A DNA stretch of 64,000 bases from Salminus brasiliensis (lineage: Eukaryota > Chordata > Actinopteri > Characiformes > Bryconidae): positions 40,707,973-40,771,972 of the forward strand of contig NC_132881.1 in NCBI RefSeq assembly GCF_030463535.1, written 5' to 3'. Shown here piece by piece: positions 24,051 through 35,680 of this stretch (position 1 is the first letter of the stretch; every line of letters starts with the position of its first letter). The translations under genes and the position numbers were made by a program. The notes beneath the pieces are model-generated. The model saw only the letters and a list, made by a program, of their open reading frames with translations, was not told the DNA's origin and made no database searches.

Positions 24051-25614
24051 ACTTCACTATCTGCTTTTTTGGAGATGATGTTGAGCGCCGGTTGGAAAAG
24101 AATGTTAACAGTGTCTTGTGCCAGTAGAGGTTGTCTTACCTTCTAGAGGATTAAGTCATACATTGATTTTAATGTTTTTTCTGCCCCAGTGAACAAGCAA
24201 GAGCTTTTAAAATCTTTGGGTCTTGTCAGTGAAGTGTAAGCTGGTGAGAACAGACACCATACCCTGGGGGAAAGTGTGTGTGCGCGCGTGTGTGTGTAGC
24301 GTGTATTTGTGGAGCTGCCATTTGATGTTGTGAAGGAAAGGTATGCCGTTCTTTTGTCTGCAAAGACTGAAACGCTAGAGCCGTGAACCTGAAGAGACTG
24401 CTGCTAGAGAGCGGAACAGACAATAGGCCTTCGGCAGCAGTGACGACAGACAGACGGGAGGTTTGCTTTCAGCACTTCTGAGGAGAATCAATAAATTCTA
24501 GAAATGTGGTTGAAACACTGTGTGAAGTTCTGGGGGAGCACAATGTATTGAAAGCCATGTGAAGTGATTCCAGTGGAACATCTCTTTAGTATTGCCTTTA
24601 CAGCCCTGGTGATTGACTTTGATGCAGGACAAATGTTAGCAAGGACAACATGAAAGTGTGAGGCTGCTGCACGGCCGTGTGGTGAGGGGGACTTTCTCTG
24701 AGGAGCAGCATTCTGAGAGTATGATCACAGTGAGTCGTGGTGTGCTGAGCTTTGTAGCGTCTCTGAACACTGTGGCTCAAGGGTCATTTCACACATTTTG
24801 CACATTTACATTTTTCTCATATTTTCTGTCTAAAACCCTTTTATGCTAAGCTGTAGAGGGCTGGTCTTCTTGCCACGTATGCCATACATCCAATACACAA
24901 GTTTAAACACAATTTAAAAATCTTTTTTGACTTTTAGCATTCTATAAAGTACTTTATGCTGCATTTACATGTATGAAAGGTGATATACATATCGCTGCTG
25001 TCCAATGAAAAACGTATCTTCATTTTGTCCATTTTTAGTGAACCCTGTAGCTGCTCTGCACACTGTGTAAATAACACTGGATGAATGGACCAATAGAAAT
25101 GCTCTAAATGACTTGGAATAAACTCTTATTTCTCCTTGACTTCCATTTAAAGTTTTTTTGCCTTCTCCTGTAAAGTCACCATTTTGGAGATACATGTGTT
25201 CTATTGGACAGTGACAATAAAATTCATATTAATGTATTAATACAATTGTATAAATCTTATTATTATTATTATTTATTTATTATTATTTTTGTGAGACCCA
25301 CATTTCATTTCCAATTACTAAAAGTAACGCCGATACCAATTTAATATTTCTTCTTAAAAGAAACTAATCTTTAGTAGTGTGTGTAGTGTGTACAGTGGCT
25401 GTAGTGTGCAGGGTCCACATGGAACCTGAGGCACTAAGCATGTATTAATGGTGCTGGTGGGGCTCACCAGAAAGCCAGTGTGGTTCTACAGTTACAAAAA
25501 AGAAACAAGAAGAAACACACAGCTAACATCAACATCATGAGTGTGTGCTGTTCCAGGTGAGATCTGTTAGCAGACTGCCATTACTGATGCCAATTTATAT
25601 ACATATGCCATCTC

Positions 25615-25618
<4 letters not shown>

Positions 25619-25664
<46 letters not shown>
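25619..25664. repeat. AT dinucleotide microsatellite
   Basis: A run of alternating T and A of about 45 bp, ending about 65 nt downstream of the EGF5 exon donor in transcript order. The whole run lies inside the intron. Confidence 0.95.
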
Positions 25665-25666
<2 letters not shown>

Positions 25667-25727
25667 CATCTAATTTTTTTTTGTGCTGTGTCCCTCGTTG
25701 CTGCCGCTCAGTGTGAAGCGTACTCAC

Positions 25728-25853
25728 GTTTGCAGTCGTGGCCAAATCCACCACGGAAGCCATCCTTGCATTTGCACTTGAAGGAGCCCGGAGTGTTGTA
25801 GCAGGAGGAGTAAGGGCCGCACTGGTGCTGCCCTGTAGAGCATTCGTCCACAT
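25728..25853 (-). CDS. npnt: nephronectin exon: EGF-like domain 5 (calcium-binding)
   Basis: This 126-bp phase 1-1 exon encodes residues 192-233. The opening [18 protein letters not shown] and the core [16 protein letters not shown] define a calcium-binding EGF module with six cysteines. Its last loop reads GGFGHDC. The acceptor AG is at 25855-25854 after a CU-rich stretch, and the donor GTGAGTA starts at 25727. The downstream intron has an AT dinucleotide run at 25619-25664, about 65 nt from the donor. This is the last EGF module before the linker, as in nephronectin. Confidence 0.94.
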
Positions 25854-27473
25854 CTGAAAGAGAAATACACCACAAGTTTAACCTGTGACAGAGTACTTAC
25901 AAACCCATGCAGCCAATATACACCAATTAGTTACTCTTACTAAAAGCGGAGATCTGTTTAACGTCTCTTTGGGGCTACATCCTGAGAACACTTAGTGCTA
26001 AAACCTCAGACAATATGACCAATTAGTTTCTGCTTCTAACAGCAGACATCCATTTAAAATGTTTTCAGGGCTACAAGCCCAAACCTTTAGTACTAACAGC
26101 CACTTCCATCTGTAGTATAATCAATACATTCTCTTGTGTCCATGCAGAGGAAAGCAACAGAGTTGAATGACTCTGCGCTAATGAGAAAAATGAAGGCTAA
26201 GTCCAGCACATTATATAGCCTTTGTTACTGGCCAGTTCTTTGATCAATGGTCATTTGAGGGTTACAGAAACACAACTTTGGTCGAACTAATATTTAAAAC
26301 ATTAGAACACTGAGAACCCAGAAACGCACTTTTTAAGATATACACTACTGGTCAAAAGTTTTAGAACACCCTCAGTATGTTTAGTAGTCCACTGGCAGTG
26401 CTGCCTAGGCAAGACTGCTTTTTGTATTTTGCCATCTTAGCCATGACTTTCTTGCTGTCACTGTAGCTCCAAGACTTCTCTTTAGAGTTGAACTTCGAGA
26501 CTTGGTCCAGTGTTAAGCTGAGCTACACGCTATTATTATATGAGCTGCTGACTCTCGCAAATTTCTCGTATTTTGATGCTGTTGTGGATTTGAGTGTGTC
26601 AGGCCTCTGTCTGTACCCGACTTTTTCAGTTTTCTTCATTTTTGATGGAAAGTGTACTCACCACACTTTGTAATTTCTCTAAAGAAGTTACAATCTGTAT
26701 TTCTTGGTTATGTGTCTTTCTCTGGACAATGTTGTCTAAATGCTGCAACAGAATGCAGTAACACAGTTTGTTCCAACACCATTTGGCATTTTTGGCATTT
26801 TTTATTTTTTGTTTACCGAATTCTTCCCTTTTTCTCCCAATTCTGTACTAAAAATAAACCCACCCTTTTGTAACTCCCCCTAGCACTAGCAATGCTCCTG
26901 ACACTAGGAGATTAAGGACTTAACATGTCTCCTCTGATACATGTGAAACCAGCCACCACCTTCTTTCGAACTGCTGCCAATGCAGCATCAACAGATGCCG
27001 GTGTCAGCCAACATCGCTTTTAGAGTGATGATGGGAGTGACTACCATCTTCCCACCTGGAGTGTGCTTAGCCAATTGTGCTTTCTGACAAAGCAGCATTA
27101 GATTCGAACCCTTGACCCACGGGCCATACTGGTAGCTATGACAAAGGGTTTGTTATCTGTAAATAGCTTGAGGTCAAAGGTTTATGCACTGGACTTGTCA
27201 TTAATATTGTTAAAATCTGGAAAACTTGTGAATATGCTAAAATATCTTGACTGGTAGATTTGTAGGATTTGTGCCCTTTAAAGGTTTGGTCAAGTATCAT
27301 CACAGATAATGGTCAGTTCACTGGACCTCTTTGATATCTATAAATATGAATACATGCTTACTTCCCATAACTGCAGTAAGTGGTTTTTTTTCCCCCGCTC
27401 TATGCACACACTGGTCAAAAAGCCTAATCAGATACATGACCTATGTGGCAGTGTGTCAGGTGACTGTGTTTAC
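25854..27473 (-). other. npnt: npnt intron between EGF4 and EGF5 exons
   Basis: GT-AG ends, 1.6 kb. Family B repeat at 26815-27131. The sequence ACTGGTCAAAAGTTTTAGAA near 26347 resembles a DNA-transposon terminus, but no partner terminus was found. Confidence 0.85.
26815..27131 (+). repeat. dispersed repeat family B copy
   Basis: It contains TTTTCTCCCAATTCTGTAC, CACTAGCAATGCTCCTGACA, CATGTCTCCTCTGATACATG and AGCCAATTGTGCTTTCTGA, in the same order as in 34950-35258 and 35386-35680. Confidence 0.65.
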
Positions 27474-27608
27474 CGATGCACTGGTATTTCCCGTTGATGT
27501 ACTGCAGATCGAAGCCATCGTGGCACTTGCAGATGTAACTGCCGAAGGTGTTGATGCACTTGCGGAAGCGGGGGCAAACGGCAAGGCCTGCAGCGCACTC
27601 GTCCACGT
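27474..27608 (-). CDS. npnt: nephronectin exon: EGF-like domain 4 (calcium-binding)
   Basis: This 135-bp phase 1-1 exon encodes residues 147-191. It opens DVDECAAG, the calcium-binding EGF motif, and carries [20 protein letters not shown], with the hydroxylatable Asn in the C-x-N-T-F-G-S-Y context. It ends in INGKYQC. Six cysteines are present. The acceptor AG is at 27610-27609 after a T-rich tract, and the donor GTAAAC starts at 27473. Placement after EGF-like 3 and before EGF-like 5 matches nephronectin. The tandem calcium-binding modules 4 and 5 should form a rigid rod. Confidence 0.95.
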
Positions 27609-28867
27609 CTGAAAAACAAACAGCTCTATTCATCATCTACCAGCCGACTTCTTCCATTTATTCATATCATCCCTCTCTTTAAACCTGCTCTAATATTCCC
27701 AGGCTGGGGAGATGTGGATTAAGAGCTAATGCAGAAAGAAAGCCTAGGGCAGGAGAAGTTCAAGCCAAAAGGATCTCTGGACTTGAAGTGTGCACGGATA
27801 ATTAAATACCCAGTAAACTGTTCCAGGTGTCAGTGCTCAGAATCACTATTTAGGTTACAAAAAGGCTGCATAACTTCAGGAGAAAATAAGAAAGTTAGGT
27901 CTGGCAGTTCTGTGACACAGACAGAACTGTTGAGATATATAATGCAAGTAATGCCTTACCAAACAACGGCCAACGGCTCAGTCAGCTTTATGCTGTATTA
28001 ACCCTCTGGCGTCTAAATTCGTCTTTAAGGCACTTCCATCTTAGATAATACCCACATGTTTTATGTCAAAATGTTCAGACCAATCTCATCTTTCTCTAGA
28101 ATGAGGCCCCATGTAACCTAGAACACTGTGTGGAGAGATAATCCGGCCCTAAACCTAAAAAAATGGACAAATTGTTTTGGTGCTTAAAATGGTTTTACTA
28201 GAGTTTTAGGGGATTGTATTAGTTTAATCTTATACAAATGTGTAATAAATACAATTTTGTAAACTCAATTACTGAGTAGAAGTATTGTCGGTCACATGTC
28301 TTGCTACAACAGTCATGAACTTTAAGAAAATTGATTGGCTATTAGGTTTTTAACTCTTATGCCATTTTCCATATGCCGGTTTCCGTCCAGCTGCATATAG
28401 GATGTCCTGAGTGTCCATTGGTCACAAAATATACATGGCAGTTAGACACGGCGAGAGGCAGAGACCAGTGTCTTTATAGCCTCATAACTCTGGATATGAG
28501 TCACGTATGATCTTGACTCTACAGATTCAGGAAAAGTTTGAACCATATTTAGCATATTCAAGCATCCTGCAGTAATATTCTCTTCTCTGCAGTTTTCTAC
28601 ATTTAAGTGTCTTAACAGTAAAAAAGCACATGGAGATCAAAGCTACTCAGAACTGAAATCTCTATTCTGGATGACACTTGTAACCATGTTTGTTAAAAAA
28701 CTTTTTAAAATGATCGCCTCACTCTAACATCTCATTTACAATAATAATACTATTTAAATAAACATTAATGTATGATTATTTTACAGCATCCCTTCAAAGA
28801 ACCCTTTTCTATTTTTAATTTTCTTTTTCATTATTGTTTATTTAATGTGAATCTGGCAGTTGTTCTT

Positions 28868-29052
28868 GTAAATGTCCAAATATATGTGGACACCTCTTCT
28901 TCATGTCAATGCTCAACAATCTAGCAGAAAACCTTCTTCCCTGGACAGTAGAGACAGTTATTCCAACAAAAGCAAAATCAACTCTTTTTAATCCCCTTGA
29001 TTTCAGGGAGAACAATGAATGAGCAGGTGTCCCAATACTTTCCACACTGTGT
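28868..29052 (+). mobile_element. MITE, internally deleted copy
   Basis: Ends AATGTCCAAATATATGTGG and GAGCAGGTGTCCCAATACTT. It retains ATCTAGCAGAAAACCTTCTT and CCCTTGATTTCAGG but lacks most of the interior seen at 48979-49487. Confidence 0.65.
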
Positions 29053-30454
29053 ATGTTTCGGGGAAGACATGGCTCACGTAAGTGGTGGCTATAGAGAGAA
29101 ATGCCTTTTAATCAGTTTCTTGAAACCGCCTGACCATACAGCATGACTAACAGTGAAACTGTGACACCGTAACAAGCCTGCTCTGCACACACACACACAG
29201 ACACACACACATGCGCCCCTGCAAATGGACAGCCATGAATGCATTTCACGGATTTCGGCTACATTCAGCCTTAACTCTTAAGAAAAAAACATTATGCACA
29301 GCATCAGGCAAAGGGGACAATAGCCACTCGCTAGGGTATTTCACTCATGGTCAGTTCACTGAACACTACTGTGTGTGCTCATTTTTGTGCGTCATCTTGT
29401 GTGCATGTGAGAAAAAGGAGAAAGTGAGAGAGAGAGATGGAGTGAGAGACCCAGGAAAAGAGAGAGTGAGAGATGCAGCAGTTGCTCATCAATCACTCCA
29501 GCTCTCGTCCATTCACTCACTCTAGAGTTGAGATTCCCGGAGCTGCCTTTGATTCCATAAACATCTAACGAGGATCATTTCCTTTCTCTTCTCTTTGATT
29601 GATCGCTCAGTCAGACGTGGAAACACAGGAAATGACACTATTATTCAAGCTAAAAATCAACTCGAGAGAAACAAAATAAGAGCCCATGGAAAGCATAAAT
29701 CTAAAGTCTCTTCAACCACGCTGCTGAGAGATGGATACAGAGCTCATTTGTGGAGGATGAGTAATGTCTGCAGAATGTTAATATGACCGTTTGAGAAAAG
29801 CCCAGTGGCTGCAAAAGCTGAAGGATGACAACCTGAGGCTGGAAGGTTACAACACGCCGGATAGAACAACAGCTTAATCACGGCACCTTTGGCCTCTCTG
29901 CTGGTTTGCGTCTGAGCTGGTATGTGTGTGGACATGTGTGTAAAAGGGGCACACACACACAGATTGTACATTAGGGGCTGCTGTGAAAAAGCTTTGTGAT
30001 TTTAACTCTAAAATGTAAGTAACCTAACTGAACTTATGAACTTACTTTAATGGGCAACCATGCTCCTTTCTGGTGAAACTGACTAAAGCCCTATTTGGAC
30101 AGGCCTAGTTTTACATGAGGAGATTTTTTACAATGGGATGTCTGTAAATTTTACAGATGTCCTGTTGCACAGCATTAGAAATCTTGGCATAACTGACTGA
30201 GATGGGAGTGGCTCCCTGATTTACGCACTGCCGTCAGTCATCCCCCAAAAACCGTGATGATGATCAATCTTATGACCCACCTACAGTAATGCTGAACTAC
30301 AATGACTTGCCTAAAGCTGCCAGAGGTGGGGAGTCTTTCGGCTCATTTTCTGTGCCCGAGGTGTCTGTGCCATTCACAACAACCTTACATGCTTTCTTGA
30401 GCGCCTCCATACTTGAGAAAAGCCACAAAACTCAAGGGTATTAAAAATTATAAA

Positions 30455-30894
30455 CAAATGTATCCTACTTTTGTTGGAGTAACTGTCTTCACTGTTGTAA
30501 CTGCTGTAAGGATTTCCTTGCATTTAGAGACAGAAGCGTTCAGGATGAGGTCAGGATGTTTGATGATTACCACAGCACCTCATCTTCAACTCCCCAACTC
30601 ACCCGAAAAGGACTGGATGGAGCACCACCATCCATCATTCCAGAGAACACAGTTCCACAGCTCCACAGCTCAGTGCTGGGGGCTTTATACCCCTCTAGTC
30701 CATGCCTGGCATTAAGCATTGTGCCAATAGGAACACACGCTTATCTGCCCAAGGGAGTCCTATTCTATTAGCAATACTTCTCCACAGGGACTAGACAAGC
30801 TTTGTGTGTGTGTTTGCCCATTTGCACATATGTTTTAGCAATGGAAGGGACATTTTGGAAGGAGTGTCCACAAACATTTAGACATTTAGTGTAT
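30455..30894 (+). mobile_element. MITE copy (same subfamily as 9852-10289)
   Basis: It includes CCTACTTTTGTTGGAGTAAC, GGGGGCTTTATACCCCTCTA and the terminus CACAAACATTTAGACATTTA. The left terminus is decayed. Confidence 0.65.
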
Positions 30895-30914
30895 GACTGA
30901 ATAAAGAAGCATCC

Positions 30915-31100
30915 TACAATCAGAAAGGTCCTGCTGGAGGGCTTTTAACCCCTCTAGGACATATGTGGCATCAGGCTGGGTGCCACGTGTTCTTGTTTAT
31001 CTGCTGCAAAAAGTCTTATTCCATTGGCAATACTTCTCTAAAGTAGATGAATGCAATCATCAGAAGGGGTTTCAACAAACATTTGGACATACAGTGTGTC
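30915..31100 (+). mobile_element. MITE partial copy, directly after the 30455-30894 copy
   Basis: It repeats the right half of the preceding element (GGGCTTTTAACCCCTCTAGG, then ACAAACATTTGGACATACAG). This suggests tandem duplication or adjacent insertion. Confidence 0.6.
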
Positions 31101-33413
31101 CTTTAGCTGGTGCTGGGGTCAATTGTTGACTATTTAGGAACATTGCATGGCTTTAATATGCAGAAGTAGCAGTTTTGAGCTTGAGGTTTTAATGCTAAAA
31201 TTATATTTTAATGCTATAAGAATTATAGAAAATGACTATATAAGAAATGAAACTGTTTCCAAAGTGTGTGAAACGACACTGAAATACAACCAATATATGT
31301 ATCTCAGTCTCAGAATGATCCACCCACTGCTAGCTGCTAGTATTAACTGAACGATAAACCATTTTTTAATGTCCAGAAGACATGAATTATGTTTTTTTAA
31401 TTATGGTACATGATGACTAGCGCACTGCTGTCCCCGAATAGCCATTAAATACACAGACTAGTGAAAACGAGCAGTCACGTAACCTCACTAGCACACATGC
31501 GTTCCTGCATTATTGTTACTCTGCCCTTTCCCTTGGGCTCGTAAAAGAGTCCCTCCTAAAATATTTCGAGAGCTGAACACCTGTGCCTTGCAAAACACTA
31601 TTGATGGCCGCCTCGAGATTGATGGGCGTTTGTTTGAGGGCTACTGCCAGTCCACCCCTCCCTGCTCGGCCCCCGGGGTGGAAGGGGGCCTGAAAGCGGG
31701 AAAATGAGGAACGAGGGGGGTTGGTCAGAAGATTTAGTTCCTCCCCAGCTAAAAGAAGAATGTATTTCAAACGTGACAAGGGTTAACTGTTCCAATTTGT
31801 TCCCATTCCAGCTGTGATTTAGTGCCCGGCCATTAACGGTGGCTCACGTGGCGGGGGAGAACAGGACGGATGCTACTCTAATGTCTCTGCACCTGTGGAA
31901 CAGCATTAATACGGTCGTTACCGAATGCCACTATGCAATCTCCAAGCACTTACACTATAATTAGAGTATCAAAGAAAAGAGCTCGTCGTCTGGTTGTCAA
32001 GGGCTGTTGGAATACCAGAGGAACAGCGAGGAACGAGAGAATCGCTGTCATTCGCCGTGTTCGCTTTGTACTTCACTGTTATTTGAAATAAAAAAAAATC
32101 AGGCGCCTGCTGTTGAGGGTTTGGCGTCTTTCTCTTCCAACGAAATGACAACAAAAAAGCGTCCCACATTTGATCAGCACGCTCCAAATCAGATTCAGAA
32201 GTTGACGAGCGAGGCTCAGAAGGAAGCCTCTCCATGTTGTGCGTCTTTGTACAAAAATGCCTTTGAATTTGAACGGAGCGGTTTGGTAAAAAAAAAAAAA
32301 AAAAATTAATAAAAAATCCAATTTTCTCATTTTAACTACATTTGGGGCTTCAGAGACAACTGCATACATAGGATTTTTCACCAAATCACTTCTTTGTTTC
32401 TTTCGTTTCGCACTGGATCTATGGAAGGTAATGTGACTAACAGACTAACAGAAGATTATACCACATTAAGTCGGCTGCACCATGCCAAAATCATCACACA
32501 CTTGTCTCACACCACATCAAGTTATTAGGTGATATCAAACAGACCTGATTATGTGGATTCTGGCACTGCATGACACGCTGCTTTCTATGAGAATCAGAGT
32601 GATTACTCGCATCGGTTCACATAAACAGAAACATTAAAATCACACGCTTTCCACAGTGTGAACAGCTTTCATCACCGCTGTCCAGTAAGAGCAACAAAGG
32701 CTACATGCTCCTACATTTGACTTTATATATCACCCATGTCACCATATATCATATTGTAGCTGTCACACAGAAACCTGGTAACTTTGAAATGGAAACTTTA
32801 CAGGAGAAGCAAAAAATATATATTCCAAGTACTTTTGGAGCATTTCTATTGGTCCATTCATCATGCAATTTTGACCCAATGTAAAGAACAACTGCCGGAT
32901 TCACACATTTACTCCTCCACAACTGTATCCTCTTGCTCTCACTCAGCTCAGGCATTCCTGTTACAGCAGAGGATCTCACAGAAAACTGGCAGTCTAATCG
33001 GCTGTTGCTTTTGTTAGTCCATAGAGCTCCCATGAGCATTTTTAACGTAAGGTACTGTCTTCTAAGGCACTGTTGAAGGTACTGATTTAAGGGCCATTTT
33101 TAAACTGTAATTGAATGAGAGGAGCTATCAGAGTATGTCACAGCACCTGAGCAGCTGGGCTTCAGCCTGCACCACTATGGGGGGTCTGAATTTGAAAATA
33201 GTTGGTGACGTTAACTGCGCATTACTGATGCATGAACTTAGACCTAGCTTGTAATAAGGCTAACCGGAAGCTTTGAGCTTACTGTCACTTACCTACATTA
33301 GCCTTTTTTATTTCAGTGAACTGGACAGGACACACATTTCAGACACTAAACATGGTTAAACATGTCTTTTTTATAATCCTTTCTAAATAAAGCTGTGGTG
33401 TGAGCAGCCATAC

Positions 33414-33533
33414 CTACGCAGGTCCTGCCATCGGGGGCCAACTGCAAGCCAGGTGATGGACACTGGCACCGGACTTCTCCTTTCATCACCTCACAGCCGT
33501 ACTGGCAGTTGGCCATACTGCACGATCGTGCAT
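33414..33533 (-). CDS. npnt: nephronectin exon: EGF-like domain 3
   Basis: This 120-bp phase 1-1 exon encodes residues 107-146. The sequence NARSCSMANCQYGCEVMKGE, followed by a tail containing CPSPGLQLAPDGRTC, is a six-cysteine EGF module without the Ca-binding opening. It matches the third EGF repeat of nephronectin very closely. The acceptor AG is at 33535-33534. The region just upstream in the transcript is a long GT repeat ending about 15 nt from the AG, so a normal polypyrimidine tract is nearly absent. The donor GTATGG starts at 33413 and is weaker than the consensus. Confidence 0.95.
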
Positions 33534-33542
33534 CTGCAAAAT

Positions 33543-33548
<6 letters not shown>

Positions 33549-33595
<47 letters not shown>
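33549..33595. repeat. AC/GT microsatellite next to the EGF3 acceptor
   Basis: About 47 bp of alternating A and C on the plus strand, which is UG in the npnt transcript. It ends about 15 nt before the acceptor AG of the EGF3 exon. Confidence 0.97.
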
Positions 33596-33599
<4 letters not shown>

Positions 33600-34949
33600 G
33601 TGAAAAAAGGAGAGAGGCAGGATTGTTAATGGACATTTACTCTACCAGTGAGTTCCCCAAGTCAAGCCACAGGTTCATTTTTTGTTCCCTAAAGAACCAA
33701 GTTTAAAAAAAGACATGCGAGGGTAAAGAACCAATAAAAGGTTTAGAGAACCTGCACATGTCTTTCTAGACTCTTTCATGATGTGGAGCTTAAAACTGGT
33801 TCTGTGAAGCCATGGTTCAAAAGCTGTTCAGACCGTCCTGATTTTTGCTCCAATCCAAGCCTGCAGAATATACGGTCAGATCAGGGTCATGGGTCATCTG
33901 AGGTTTCCTGGGGAGCAGCTTAAGAACCACTGCTCTAGAGAACCATTCACTGAAAAGTTCTTAAGGGAACCCATACTTATTCTTCAATAACATCACATAG
34001 AAAAACTCTGTTAGCAGCCTTATTTTTCAGAGTGTATATGATCACATCATCATCATCATCATCATCATTATCTTCATGCTCATGCACATCAAGCATTAGG
34101 AAATGTTCTTCCAGAATAAATGGCAATCTTTGAGGTTACTGATGACTAACTTGATGAAAACTGGAATCAGAGATAATGAAAAGGAAAATCTTTAAAATTG
34201 TATAAGACTTTTGAGTGGAGAGAGAAATCAATTAAACATTATTAAAAAGGAATTTTCGGGCTATGGTTACAATTACATTTAAAACTGGTATTAAAGGTTT
34301 TTGCCTCCTAAACACGTTTAAATGTGATCCTTCTTTAATCCCTGTATTCTGTCAAATGTAGCTAATCTGGCTTTAATGCTCACAGTGACCTCACAAAGCA
34401 CTATAACTATAGAACAGCAATAAAAGTGCTTAAAAAAGAAAAACAACATCAAGGTTGAAAACCACAGTGTGCTTTTTTGGTCATACTGGTAAATCTCTGA
34501 ATGGTATAATTACACTGACTGTTCATTTTACATGCTTAAAGAGCTCTGAGCAGCATTCCTAACCCTGCTGATAGATACAAAGTCAACAAAAGTGACAATG
34601 GAGTTCAAATATGTTTCTGTGAGGCTTTGTTTCTATTGAGCTGCACAGATGAAGCAATGCCATTTTGTTGCAGTACCTGGGAACAGTGTGATCTGCTGTG
34701 TGTGATTGCCGCATTTTTAATTATGAGGTTCAGATTTGATTTTCAATATTTCATGTGCGCAAAATGTCTTGCAGCACAATACAAACTGCTGTATTTATAT
34801 ACTTCATCTAAAATAAGTAACAACAATAGCAAAAAGGTCAGTAAAAATGAGAAAATCCAATAAAATGAAAGCCAGCAGATTCAGGCAATGCTCACATCAT
34901 CCTTCAGAAAGGGGAAAATATATAAGCAGTGATTTTGTATGTATTCTCT

Positions 34950-35258
34950 CCCCTCCCCCCCACCAGACGCAACGCTCCTGACACTAGTGAGGGCGAGACC
35001 AACCCCCCCACTTTCCGACACATGCTTGGCCAGCCACACCTCTTTTTCGAACCGCCGCTGATGCGACGTCACCAGGCAACCAACGCGCCTGAAGGAAAGC
35101 GCCGCATCCTTGGCTCTGATGCACCAGCTAGCAGATGCCAGTGACGGCCAGCACTGCACTAGTGTGATGTGAGAAAATAGTGCCATCTACCCACCCTAGA
35201 GAGAGCAGGGCCAATTGTGCTCTCTCTGGGGCCCCGGCTGCCGATGGATGAACCAGAG
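34950..35258 (+). repeat. dispersed repeat family B, longest copy
   Basis: It contains AACGCTCCTGACACTAGTGA, CGAACCGCCGCTGATGCGAC, CAGGCAACCAACGCGCCTG, AGGGCCAATTGTGCTCTCTC and GGCTGCCGATGG. Several open frames arise inside because the element is GC-rich, but they are not genes. Confidence 0.7.
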
Positions 35259-35385
35259 ATCCTCAAGAGATTTTTGGTGCCAGGCAGCCTGGTTTGAGAG
35301 TGTCCTTTTTGGTGCTATCTAGGACCATGTGTCTTTAAAGTTCTATATAGTTTTAGCCCAATGTGAAGAATCTTATTTCTAAATT

Positions 35386-35680
35386 GACCCCCTTTTTTTA
35401 CTCGATTTGGATGGCCAATTACTCTCTGTTCATGTGACCCCCCCCCCCCCCATTGCTAGCAATGTCCCCAAAACTAGGAGCGTGAAGACTAGCATATGTC
35501 TCCTCTTATACCTATGAACTCAGCCACCGCCTCTTTACAAAGTTTACAAAGTGCCGCTGATGCAGCACTGCTAGGCCCCCCCAGGTCTGATACAACAGCT
35601 AACAGACTCCTGTGCTGACCAACATCACACTAGGTGTGATAAGGGGAGAAAGTGCTGATGGATGTGAACAACTTTTTAAC
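35386..35680 (+). repeat. dispersed repeat family B, second adjacent copy
   Basis: It contains GGATGGCCAATTACTCTCTG, a 16-bp C run, CATTGCTAGCAATG, CATATGTCTCCTCTTATAC and AACATCACACTAGGTGTGAT, in family order. It lies 130 bp from the previous copy. Confidence 0.6.

Larger units (their letters stand above)
19735..25727 (-). other. npnt: npnt intron between EGF5 and linker exons
   Basis: This is a 6.0-kb intron with GT-AG ends. It holds an AAAGAACC-rich teleost repeat (19805-20090), a MITE (22010-22405), a C run (22794-22807), a Tc1-like relic (22833-24050), a family C fragment (25060-25200) and an AT run (25619-25664). No exon was identified. Confidence 0.85.
27609..33413 (-). other. npnt: npnt intron between EGF3 and EGF4 exons
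   Basis: This is a 5.8-kb intron with GT-AG ends. It holds MITE copies (28868-29052, 30455-30894, 30915-31100), a repeat-poor GC-richer block (31500-32300) and a family C copy (32740-32910). No coding exon was identified. Confidence 0.85.
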
